Source of the DNA: Elusimicrobiota bacterium
Lineage (GTDB): Bacteria; Elusimicrobiota; Elusimicrobia; F11
Direction: 5' to 3'
DNA length: 64,000 nucleotides
Assembly (NCBI GenBank): GCA_022072025.1
Contig: JAJVIP010000015.1
Span: forward strand, 1 to 64,000
Made by a program: the position numbers and the translations under genes. The notes beneath the pieces were generated by a model. That model saw only the letters and a list, made by a program, of their open reading frames with translations, was not told where the DNA came from and searched no databases. The stretch's first letter is position 1. Every line of letters starts with the position of its first letter. Of the stretch, positions 29,095 through 36,500 are shown piece by piece.

Positions 29095-29591
29095 CCCTGA
29101 GTCCTGGCGCGAACCGCTGGGAAATAATATCGAAGACCGATCGCGTAATCAGCATCAAAACCGGTGCTTGGGGTCAAACGCAACACCGGAGCGAATTCCG
29201 CAAAGAACTCCCAGGTTGTTTTGTGTGGAAGAAAAGCCAATCCGACGGGAAAGCGAACTCCAACCTCAGTTTTGTCGTCAAAAAGAGCGCGCGGCCCCAC
29301 TCCAAAATAAAAAGGGAAGTCTCCGTTGTCCGTGATGCCTTTGATAAGGCTGTCTTTGACATTTTTGGCCCAGGTAAAATTGTGAAAAAGAAGGGTGGCA
29401 TGCAGGTCGAACTCCCCTTGGTCAACACCGGCGGCGCCATCAATGGCCATTCGTTCATCCAACCACATCTTGTATGAAAATCCACTGGGGTTTCCCAACA
29501 TGAGTCCCACCCCTTGATCCCCCCTCCTCTCCGCCCAAAGGGGCCTGGAAACTGCCAAAGCCAAAAAAATTAAAAGTGAATATTTTCTCAT
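29091..29591 (-). CDS. Small outer-membrane beta-barrel protein
   Basis: 166 residues from the ATG at 29591, which has GGGGAG seven bases upstream and overlaps the nadK stop as ATGA; a TTG at 29603 is less likely. The signal peptide (KYSLLIFLALAVSRPLWA) is followed by short amphipathic strands (GVGLMLGNPSGFSYKMWL, FPFYFGVGPRALFDD, FAEFAPVLRLTPS) and an aromatic C-terminal strand (YAIGLRYYFPA). It is probably an eight-strand barrel; function unknown. The gene lies between nadK and the oxidoreductase in one operon. Confidence 0.75.
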   Translation of the reverse strand: MRKYSLLIFLALAVSRPLWAERRGDQGVGLMLGNPSGFSYKMWLDERMAIDGAAGVDQGEFDLHATLLFHNFTWAKNVKDSLIKGITDNGDFPFYFGVGPRALFDDKTEVGVRFPVGLAFLPHKTTWEFFAEFAPVLRLTPSTGFDADYAIGLRYYFPAVRARTQG

Positions 29592-30427
29592 CGCTCTCCC
29601 CAAGATAATTTTTCTCTTAAAACACTGAAGTAGGATACCCCAGGCTCCTGAAACAGTTTTAATTTATGCAAAGCGCATTGAATTCCCACTTTGTCTCCGG
29701 ATTTAAGCGCATAAACCCGCTGACCGTCCAGACAAAGTTGTACTTCATTTCCAACCCGTTGGTCTTGAAGGCTGAGGATCAATTTCTGATGTTTGGGATA
29801 AACCACCGGGCGTTGGGTAAAGCTGTGGGCACAAACGGGGGTGAGCACGAGCGCTTCCACCTCCGGATGGACCACCGGCCCTTGGGCCGCCAAGGAATAG
29901 GCGGTGGAGCCTGTGGGCGTGGCCACAATCACTCCATCCCCTGTAAAACGTCCCAGGTTTTCATTTTCAATGGAAGCGTCCACCGTGATCACACGCGTGG
30001 TCGACCCGCATCGAACCACCGCTTCATTTAAAGCAAACAAAGACTCTTTAACCCGCGGGGCCGACACCTCCAACATGAGCCGTTCGGAGATATCCCATTT
30101 GCCCGACACCCATCGTTTAAGCGAAGGATACAGAGCCCCCAATTCGATCGAGGTCATAAACCCCAGACGCCCGATATTGATGCCCAACACCGGAACACCC
30201 GCTTGGGCCGCCTTGGCGGCCACCGAAAGGATGGTGCCATCTCCGCCCAAGGTCACCAACGCATCGGATTGGTTTAATCTTTGAATGGGATTCACTACGA
30301 TCTTGTTCCGTCTAAACCACTCCTGAAGACGCGACAATTCAGAGCGCGCCCGTTGTTTTTCAGGATTACAAACAACCGTCACGGATTGGATTTTGGAAGG
30401 GAAATGGGATCGGGGATGGATAGACAT
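29588..30427 (-). CDS. nadK: NAD kinase
   Basis: 279 residues from the ATG at 30427, which sits behind the Shine-Dalgarno GAGGTG; a GTG at 30433 overlaps that site and is rejected. The ATP/metal motif LVTLGGDGTILSVA is present, followed by LGINIGRLGFMT and DGVIVATPTGSTAYSLA, all diagnostic. It phosphorylates NAD to NADP in the cytoplasm. Length and motifs are normal. It is co-transcribed with the M48 protease upstream (45-base gap) and the small barrel downstream (4-base overlap). Confidence 0.95.
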   Translation of the reverse strand: MSIHPRSHFPSKIQSVTVVCNPEKQRARSELSRLQEWFRRNKIVVNPIQRLNQSDALVTLGGDGTILSVAAKAAQAGVPVLGINIGRLGFMTSIELGALYPSLKRWVSGKWDISERLMLEVSAPRVKESLFALNEAVVRCGSTTRVITVDASIENENLGRFTGDGVIVATPTGSTAYSLAAQGPVVHPEVEALVLTPVCAHSFTQRPVVYPKHQKLILSLQDQRVGNEVQLCLDGQRVYALKSGDKVGIQCALHKLKLFQEPGVSYFSVLREKLSWGER

Positions 30428-30472
30428 ATTCACCTCGACGGATTATACACGTTAAATCAGTCGCCCCAAGTT

Positions 30473-31234
30473 TCAGGGCTTGTAATAACTCAACGCCTCT
30501 GGCAACCAACTCTCGATTTGCTTGATGCGCGTTTCATCGGAGGGGTGGGACGACAAAAACTCCGGCGGTTTCTGCCCTCCCGACTGGGCCATTCTTTTCC
30601 AAAAATCGACGGCGGTGCGGGGATCATAACCCGCCTTGGCCATCAAGATGAGTCCTATCTTGTCGGCCTCCGATTCATGTTTTCGGCTGAAAGGAAGAAT
30701 GACCCCCACCTGGGCGCCCAATCCAAAAGCTTGCATCGCTCCATTGCGCACCTCTGGTGAGGCTTTCCCAAGGCCCATGGATAAAAGCTCTCCAATAATT
30801 TCCGCTCCCATTCCTTGGCTCATTCGCTCAGCTCCATGGTGGGCCAACGCGTGCGCCACTTCGTGACCCATCACCACCGCCACTCCGGCATCGGACTCAC
30901 AGATCGGCATGATTCCGTCCCAAAACGCCACTTTTCCGCCCGGCAAACAGAAGGCATTCACTTCTTTTCCTTGAAGGACATTGAACTCCCACTTGAAAGA
31001 GGGCTCATTGGCCACCGCCTGAATGCGCGCGCCAATCTCGCGAATCCGCCGCTGATAGTCGGCATTCTTGGTGAGCGGCGTCTTTTGAAGGATTTCCTGA
31101 TAGGCCTGCTCGCCCAACTGGGCTTCTTGCTCCGGCGAGACCAAATTGAACTGTTTTCGTCCTGTGTATTGAACCGTGGCACAAGCGGCCAGAAAAAAAC
31201 CAATCCCCGCGGCGAGTAAAAAATGATGTTTCAT
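30473..31234 (-). CDS. M48-family zinc metalloprotease, lipoprotein
   Basis: 253 residues. A signal peptide ends in lipobox LAAC (Cys18). The zinc site is H114-E-V-A-H118, with the third ligand in the downstream ESEAD motif. The ending DETRIKQIESWLP is typical of periplasmic YggG/LoiP-like proteases that clean up misfolded envelope proteins. It has a strong Shine-Dalgarno (GAGGAGG) nine bases before the ATG. It follows hldD after 21 bases, consistent with an envelope-maintenance operon. Confidence 0.9.
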   Translation of the reverse strand: MKHHFLLAAGIGFFLAACATVQYTGRKQFNLVSPEQEAQLGEQAYQEILQKTPLTKNADYQRRIREIGARIQAVANEPSFKWEFNVLQGKEVNAFCLPGGKVAFWDGIMPICESDAGVAVVMGHEVAHALAHHGAERMSQGMGAEIIGELLSMGLGKASPEVRNGAMQAFGLGAQVGVILPFSRKHESEADKIGLILMAKAGYDPRTAVDFWKRMAQSGGQKPPEFLSSHPSDETRIKQIESWLPEALSYYKP

Positions 31235-31255
31235 GGAACGCGACCTCCTCGAAAT

Positions 31256-32227
31256 TCAGTAAATCCTTTGCTGCTGAATTAAATGGTTCTTCACATAGTC
31301 CCCGACAGACTCTTCCAATTTCAGGAAGGGTTTGTTGTAACCCACGGACCGTAATTTTGACAAGTCCGCCTCTGTGAAATATTGATATTGGCCTTTGAGC
31401 CGTTCCGGCATGGGAATGTATTGAATGACGGGTTCTTTTCCAAGCGCCGAGAAAACCGCCAACATCAAATCTTTGAAGGACCGCGCCTTCCCCGACCCCA
31501 CATTGAAAATGCCGTTTTTATCGGGATGCTCCAAGAAATAGGCCATCACCTCATTCACATCTTTGACATACACAAAATCTCGCTCCTCCGACCCATCCGG
31601 ATAACCGGGCCGCGTGGTGGCAAACAGTTTGACCGCTCCATCCTTATTTATCTGATCCACCGCTTTGCACACCATGCTGCGCATGTCCCCCTTGTGGTAT
31701 TCATTGGGGCCAAACACATTAAAATAACGAAACCCCACCACTTGGTTCGTGAGTTTCTCGTGAATAAGCCAAGAATCAAACGCGTGTTTTGATTCCGCGT
31801 AGGGATTGAGGGGTTTGAATTGAGCGAGAAGACTGTCATCGTCCTGATATCCGTTTTTTCCGTCCCCATACACCGATGCGCTGGAGGCGTAGTGGAAACG
31901 TTTTCCCTTCGTCAAAGCCCACAGAGCCAAGGTTTGGCTGTATTCAAAATTGTTCCGTTTGAGAAAGGCCCGGTCCATTTCGGTTGTATCGGAACAGGCG
32001 CCCATATGGACAATCACATCCACATCCTTGAACTGTTCCCGGCTGATCCGCTGCAACAGGTCCTCGCGACTTAAATAATCTTTAAATTTTTTCCCTTGGA
32101 GGTTTTCCACCCCCTCCGCGGAAAGCGGCGTATCAACGATCCAAACGTCGGAGAGACCCATGTCGTTGAGTTTCCGAAGATAACAACTCCCAATAAAACC
32201 CGCCGCCCCAGTCAAAATAATCTTCAT
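31256..32227 (-). CDS. hldD: ADP-L-glycero-D-manno-heptose 6-epimerase
   Basis: 323 residues, normal length. It is an extended short-chain dehydrogenase with the NAD(P) motif LTGAAGFIGS at the start and the signature HMGACSDTTEMD, which separates HldD from other sugar epimerases; the catalytic region is YASSASVYG and PLNPYAESKHAFD. It makes ADP-L,D-heptose for the lipopolysaccharide inner core, so the organism has LPS. First gene of a minus-strand run ending with the GNAT gene; no other heptose genes are nearby. Confidence 0.95.
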   Translation of the reverse strand: MKIILTGAAGFIGSCYLRKLNDMGLSDVWIVDTPLSAEGVENLQGKKFKDYLSREDLLQRISREQFKDVDVIVHMGACSDTTEMDRAFLKRNNFEYSQTLALWALTKGKRFHYASSASVYGDGKNGYQDDDSLLAQFKPLNPYAESKHAFDSWLIHEKLTNQVVGFRYFNVFGPNEYHKGDMRSMVCKAVDQINKDGAVKLFATTRPGYPDGSEERDFVYVKDVNEVMAYFLEHPDKNGIFNVGSGKARSFKDLMLAVFSALGKEPVIQYIPMPERLKGQYQYFTEADLSKLRSVGYNKPFLKLEESVGDYVKNHLIQQQRIY

Positions 32228-32429
32228 AGTCCGCGGATGATACCAAAGCCAGCATAAAGACTTGGAAGGCGACGGTCAGAGCCTATGGCCCTAATGAGAT
32301 GCAACCTTTCAGGAGGGTCCCATCATTTGGAAATAGCGTTGCAACATCGACCTCATGGTGCAATGACACATTTATAGAGGTGTCCATAAGAGGGAACCAT
32401 GAAAAAAATTGAATACGGGAGGAATAACA

Positions 32430-32888
32430 ATGAAGCGGTCAATTGGACTGATGCTGATGTTTACGCTGATTATGGGTGGTTCGATTAATAAATTAAGAGC
32501 AGATGAAAATGATATCCCTGGCATGGCAATAGCAGGAGATAATGAAACTGCTCCTATGAGAACAGTAAATGGGACAATCAAGGTGGTGTGGGGAGCGGTT
32601 GAGGGTGATGAAATCCCCAAAGGTAACACCATTGGCGGTCCAGCGACAAAAACCCCAATCTCCGTTATAGTCGAAGTTGACTCCAAATCTTTTCCTGTTT
32701 TTGGAAGAACCAATGAACCAGGTGGAGAGTTTTCCTTTGATCTCCAAGTTCCAGATGGTTGGGGAGATGTCCACGTTCAGGTGGTACGAATCGTAAGTTT
32801 CACAGCCTATACCTGCATTTTTTCCCTCCCTCTTGGAATGGGCGACCAGGATTTTGGAGAAACAAGCTGCAATCTCCGCAAATCATGA
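32430..32888 (+). CDS. Exported hypothetical protein
   Basis: 152 residues from the ATG at 32430, chosen for the Shine-Dalgarno GGGAGGA six bases upstream. The signal peptide is KRSIGLMLMFTLIMGGSINK. The mature part is a single probable beta-sandwich (TVNGTIKVVWGAVEGD, GRTNEPGGEFSFDLQVPDGW) like a carboxypeptidase-regulatory or transthyretin-like domain, which is inference from pattern. Two cysteines near the C-terminus (YTCIF, ETSCNL) could form a disulfide. It is monocistronic and followed by a strong terminator. Confidence 0.7.
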   Translation: MKRSIGLMLMFTLIMGGSINKLRADENDIPGMAIAGDNETAPMRTVNGTIKVVWGAVEGDEIPKGNTIGGPATKTPISVIVEVDSKSFPVFGRTNEPGGEFSFDLQVPDGWGDVHVQVVRIVSFTAYTCIFSLPLGMGDQDFGETSCNLRKS

Positions 32889-32945
32889 GCGGAAATGCAT
32901 GGCAAGTACGTCAAAATCCAATCTGAGCTCTTGATGTATCTTGAT

Positions 32946-32986
32946 AAAAGCCCCGCCCGCCATAAAGATCCGCGGGCGGGGCTTTT
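32946..32986 (+). terminator. Strong intrinsic terminator
   Basis: A 15-bp perfect stem (32946-32960 with 32972-32986), rich in G+C, has an 11-base loop and A/T tails on both sides. It lies 58 bases after the exported protein gene. The symmetry (AAAA before, TTTT after) means it could stop transcription in both directions. Confidence 0.9.
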
Positions 32987-33330
32987 ATTCCTGACATTTC
33001 ATTGAGACTGTATTTTCGAAAAACTCTGTCGAACAAAAAAGTCCCAGTCGTCATTATTCCCGAAATTCTCAATCGGGAATCAATATTTCCCCCCTCTCAT
33101 TCAATAATTTCATCAATGCCGGAACATATCCGGCATTATTATGGTACTGACAGGGGCATTCAGGGGTAACGACTTCTATATTTCTAATACAAAATCCAGG
33201 TTGAACATAGTTTGTCGAAAACGCAGTTCCACGCAAAGTCCGGGATAAATTTTTAGTCGAAATAGGCTGTTATGGCAGCCTGAATATTCAAACAGTTGAA
33301 AAGATGTGACTTTATGCACATCCTTGAGGA
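32987..33330. other. Intergenic region with two hairpins, no gene seen
   Basis: Part of the only gap longer than 300 bases. I find no convincing coding frame. Two compact hairpins stand out: 33056-33063 with 33073-33080 (8-bp stem ATTCCCGA) and 33115-33123 with 33129-33137 (9-bp stem AATGCCGGA, 5-base loop). Neither has a proper T-run. The region could hold a small RNA or the leader of the next small gene; no known RNA family is recognised. Confidence 0.4.
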
Positions 33331-33564
33331 ATGAATGAGACGAGTTGGATATTTGCCGCGGGCGCTGGTTTGGTTCTCCATCTCCTATTGATCGCTGGAA
33401 CGGTGGGAATGGCGGCTGAAAAGAACCGAAAGCCTCTCCTTTGGTTGCCCCTGGCCGTCCTCCTCTCGCCGATCACATTTCTAATACTGCTATTCATCGG
33501 CTATTCACCCAGAAACCAAACAAAAAATATGGGCGGTAAATATCAACCTCTATTTCGGCAATGA
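33331..33564 (+). CDS. Small two-TM membrane protein
   Basis: 77 residues. Two hydrophobic helices (IFAAGAGLVLHLLLIAGTVG and LLWLPLAVLLSPITFLILLF) are separated by a short charged loop. No family recognised. GAGGA lies directly against the ATG, closer than usual, which lowers confidence. The end overlaps the end of the convergent histidine kinase by 15 bases. Confidence 0.5.
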   Translation: MNETSWIFAAGAGLVLHLLLIAGTVGMAAEKNRKPLLWLPLAVLLSPITFLILLFIGYSPRNQTKNMGGKYQPLFRQ

Positions 33565-35127
33565 AAACCATAGACAACTACCCTTTCCGGCACCGCGAGA
33601 TTCCGCATGAATACTACCACCATGGGCCTCAACCCAAGCGCGGGCTATCGCAAGCCCAAGTCCCGTTCCTTTGGCTGATCTTCCCGCTGCCCCCTGATAA
33701 AATCTCTCAAAAATAAATGGGACATCTTCCTTTGGGATGCCCTTACCTGTATCGGTGATCTTAATGGTGATACCATTGTTCCCATTGACGATGACGAGCA
33801 ATTCGATCTCCCCTTTATCGGTAAACTTCAATGCGTTCGACAACAAATTTGAAACAACTTTCTCAATCTTTTCAGAGTCAATACGGATGGGATCCAATTG
33901 ATCCGGGTAGACCGTTGCCAATTTCAGGCCCTTGGCTAAGGCCAACGGTCGCACCACATCCACAACTTTGTCGCAAACGGATCGGATATCCACGGCATCC
34001 ATTTTCAACGGCAATTTTTTCCCTTGCAGATTAAAAACCTGAAGAAGGTCATTCACATATAGTTGGAGCCTAGATGTATTCCGTTCAATCATCTCCAAAT
34101 AATCTTTCTGCACCGCCGCGCTTTTTTTCAACCCATTTGAATCAGTCAAAACCTCTAGGGCGCTCTCAATAATAGCGAGGGGACTTTTAAGTTCATGAGC
34201 AATTCCCGCCAGCGTGTGTTCATGAAAAAAACGGCTTCGTTGAACGAAATACGCATAGGCAAATGGGGCCAAAGATAAAATCACTCCAACGATCAATGAA
34301 CTCAAGAAAAATATAACCGCCTCTCTTGCTCCCCGCAAACCAATCATTCCCTGTAAAAGAAAAAGGACCGGAGCCACCAAAAGAATCAGGAGTAGATAAA
34401 TTCCAACCAACAAGCCCGTCTTCCGAAAAAGGATTCGGACATCCAATGCTTGATATCGGACAATTGCCCAGGACATAAGAAGCGGATAAAGAAAAACCAG
34501 AAACTGACCGAAAGGTGGAATATTTATGGAGTAGTCGTAAAAGAAGTTGGTCGATCCACCAAAGACACCAACCCCCATTCCCACCAAAACCCATAACAGC
34601 TTCTGTTTTTCCAGGAACTGGTCGTTTTTCATGGCCTTGTAGAGATGGCTTATTGAATAAAGCATTCCCAAAAAAAAGAATAATGAAAAAAGGTGGTATG
34701 CGGGACCAAGCGATTCCCAATAACGAAATGGTCCCCTCGGGACTAAATCAACGATGAACCATTCGATTTGACTAACAAGAATAACGGTCAGAATAAAACT
34801 AATAATGATGGCACCAAAAAGAATAAGTTTAGAAATGGGTTTCTTGGTAAAAATAGAAACAAACCAGAGAAAGGTTGTCGGAACCCAAACACCGCCGCAA
34901 TAAAAAATCTGATTCCAGAATAACGATTGTTCCTTGTCCGCAGCCAGGATCGCAAACCCCAATCCACCAGCCCAAACAGCCACGCTCAAACTAGCTAGCG
35001 CCCAAGAACGGTTTTCTTTTAACCGAGGGTTCCCTAGAACGACCGTGATAGCCAGCAGCAGGCTCAAGATTCCCGTTGCAAACGAAGCTAACGCAAAAGC
35101 CAATTCCCACATATTTGAATAATGCAT
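33550..35127 (-). CDS. Membrane sensor histidine kinase
   Basis: 525 residues. Residues 1-295 hold seven to nine TM helices resembling the histidine-kinase N-terminal 7TM region, with no large periplasmic loop, so the signal may be membrane-embedded. The H box is IAHELKSPLAII with phospho-acceptor His311; N box NLLSNALKF (about 428-436); G1 DTGKGIP; F FIFERFYQG; G2 GTGLGLAIA. All kinase motifs are intact. No response regulator gene is adjacent, so it is an orphan kinase. It lies in a region with accessory features (broken ORF6N gene, tRNA, PIN gene). Confidence 0.9.
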   Translation of the reverse strand: MHYSNMWELAFALASFATGILSLLLAITVVLGNPRLKENRSWALASLSVAVWAGGLGFAILAADKEQSLFWNQIFYCGGVWVPTTFLWFVSIFTKKPISKLILFGAIIISFILTVILVSQIEWFIVDLVPRGPFRYWESLGPAYHLFSLFFFLGMLYSISHLYKAMKNDQFLEKQKLLWVLVGMGVGVFGGSTNFFYDYSINIPPFGQFLVFLYPLLMSWAIVRYQALDVRILFRKTGLLVGIYLLLILLVAPVLFLLQGMIGLRGAREAVIFFLSSLIVGVILSLAPFAYAYFVQRSRFFHEHTLAGIAHELKSPLAIIESALEVLTDSNGLKKSAAVQKDYLEMIERNTSRLQLYVNDLLQVFNLQGKKLPLKMDAVDIRSVCDKVVDVVRPLALAKGLKLATVYPDQLDPIRIDSEKIEKVVSNLLSNALKFTDKGEIELLVIVNGNNGITIKITDTGKGIPKEDVPFIFERFYQGAAGRSAKGTGLGLAIARAWVEAHGGSIHAESRGAGKGSCLWFSLPK

Positions 35128-35296
35128 GTCTCAATTCTCCCACAAATGAAAATTTTTTGGGCTTAAATGTTGCCACCATCCCAAACCTCCTCCATTTTCA
35201 CCAGTCACCACCCCTCCATGGGACCAAGCGCGGGCGTGAACCAAGAGACTCTTCCTATTTAATTAGGCGAGATGAAAGAATCCCTCGGTTAACTAA

Positions 35297-35560
35297 GCCG
35301 CGGACCTTGCCATGCTATATGGAGTTGCAACAAAGAACTTAAACAAAGCTGTAAAATGCAATGCAGGCAGATTTCCCCCCGACTTCATGTTCGAAATCAT
35401 GTGGGCTTTTGTCCGACTACGAGAATTGATCGCATCCCACAAGGAGTTGGCCAAAAAGATCGACCACTTGGAACGTAAAGTGGAAAACCACGATCTTCAG
35501 TTGCGAGATATTTTTGAAGCAATCCGGACTCTGATGGCATTACCTCCCAAGCGCTCATGA
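35297..35560 (+). pseudogene. ORF6N-domain protein remnant
   Basis: The translation from 35297 (AADLAMLYGVATKNLNKAVK, then RFPPDFMF) is the first half of an ORF6N DNA-binding domain, a family linked to phages and mobile DNA. It jumps directly to the C-terminal part (MWAFVRLRELIASHKELAKK, then LRDIFEAIRTLM), so about 60-70 residues are missing from the middle. A stop codon at 35294 cuts off the usual N-terminus. An ATG at 35312 could still give an 82-residue product. Start and internal deletion are inferred by recalling the family pattern. Confidence 0.7.
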
Positions 35561-35737
35561 CAAATAGGATTTAAAAGTGCCTAGAACCGGGAACACGTAT
35601 CTGTCCTCAAAGTACCACCTGTTGAACGGCTCTACCGTGACTCCGTACCACAAAATGTTACAATCGACCCAATTTTGGCTTCGTCCGACGTGGTGGAACC
35701 TTCCAAAACAGAAGACAGTCAATCAAAAGTAGCACAA

Positions 35738-35820
35738 GCCGGCGTGGCGGAATGGCAGACGCGTCAGACTCAAAATCTGATGTCCTCACGGGCATGGGGG
35801 TTCAAGTCCCTCCGCCGGTA
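35738..35820 (+). tRNA. tRNA-Leu (CAA)
   Basis: A full cloverleaf can be drawn. The acceptor stem is GCCGGCG with CGCCGGT (one G-U pair) and discriminator A. The D stem is GCG/CGC and the anticodon stem TCAGA/TCTGA around loop CTCAAAA (anticodon CAA, reading UUG). A long variable arm is present, as in leucine tRNAs. The T arm is GGGGG-TTCAAGT-CCCTC. CCA is not encoded. 83 bases. Confidence 0.95.
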
Positions 35821-35855
35821 ATATATCCCCTCTAACTTTTCTAAGGAGAGGGAAT

Positions 35856-36338
35856 ATGCTGATAAAAATTCATACCAAGAAGCTGAAATTGTATCTGGAT
35901 ACGACAATTCCCAACTATGTTTATGCCGACGATTCTCCAGAAAGAACATTCATTACCAAACAGTTCATGCACTTTGTTAGATGTTTTAAACATGAAGCCT
36001 TCATTTCTAGAATCGTCATCGAAGAGATCAAAGCTGCTGCTGAACCACGCAGATCAATGTTGCTAAGAGAAATAGAGGGCCTGACAATCACCCCCATGTC
36101 CATTGAAGCCGAAGAATTAGCAAAGCTGTACATCTCGGAACAAGTTATGAACAAAAATTCACTGAATGACGCACGCCATATCGCATTGGCCACATTAAAC
36201 GGCATGGACGCCATCGTGAGTTGGAACTTTAAGGACATGGTCAATATTTCTCGAATCAAAGGCATACATACTGTAAACAAAAAGATGGGGCTAAATATAA
36301 TCGAAATTATTACACCCCAGGAGGTAATTGGATTGTGA
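35856..36338 (+). CDS. PIN-domain protein (VapC-like putative toxin)
   Basis: 160 residues. The PIN core is visible: YLDTTIPNYVYADD with the first acidic residue, SRIVIEEIKAA with the second, and LNDARHIALATLNGMDAIVS and WNFKDMVN with the later acidic residues. PIN proteins are metal-dependent ribonucleases and usually the toxin of a toxin-antitoxin pair. Shine-Dalgarno AAGGAG precedes the ATG. The stop overlaps the start of a 51-codon gene as GTGA, so the partner is downstream rather than upstream as in most vapBC pairs. It lies 35 bases after tRNA-Leu. Confidence 0.8.
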   Translation: MLIKIHTKKLKLYLDTTIPNYVYADDSPERTFITKQFMHFVRCFKHEAFISRIVIEEIKAAAEPRRSMLLREIEGLTITPMSIEAEELAKLYISEQVMNKNSLNDARHIALATLNGMDAIVSWNFKDMVNISRIKGIHTVNKKMGLNIIEIITPQEVIGL

Positions 36339-36490
36339 AAAAAATAGATAAAGCTCTTTTGGAAGTCAGAAAATGGAAGCGTAAAGTCGTCAAAAAGACC
36401 GAAAAAATGAACCCTAAACAAGTGGTTGATTATTTCAACTCCGTAACAGCGGAGACACTACCTTCGAATCGGAAGCGTAAAACCGGTTAA
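36335..36490 (+). CDS. 51-residue basic partner of the PIN protein (putative antitoxin)
   Basis: A GTG start overlaps the PIN stop by four bases, with AGGAGG at 36319-36324. The product is small and basic (VRKWKRKVVKKTEKMNPKQV, then VDYFNSVT). I recall similar W-K-x-K-V then T-x-x-M-x-P-x-x-x-V-x-Y-F/I patterns in short proteins accompanying this PIN group, but cannot confirm it here. Translational coupling to the PIN gene supports a real gene and an antitoxin or accessory role. The frame ends 10 bases before the next gene. Confidence 0.65.
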   Translation: MKKIDKALLEVRKWKRKVVKKTEKMNPKQVVDYFNSVTAETLPSNRKRKTG

Positions 36491-36500
36491 CCAAGATTTG

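Noticed and set aside
35738-35820. tRNA-Leu as an att site of an integrated element
   Set aside because: No integrase and no second copy of the tRNA 3' end were seen within the window; kept only as a weak hint.
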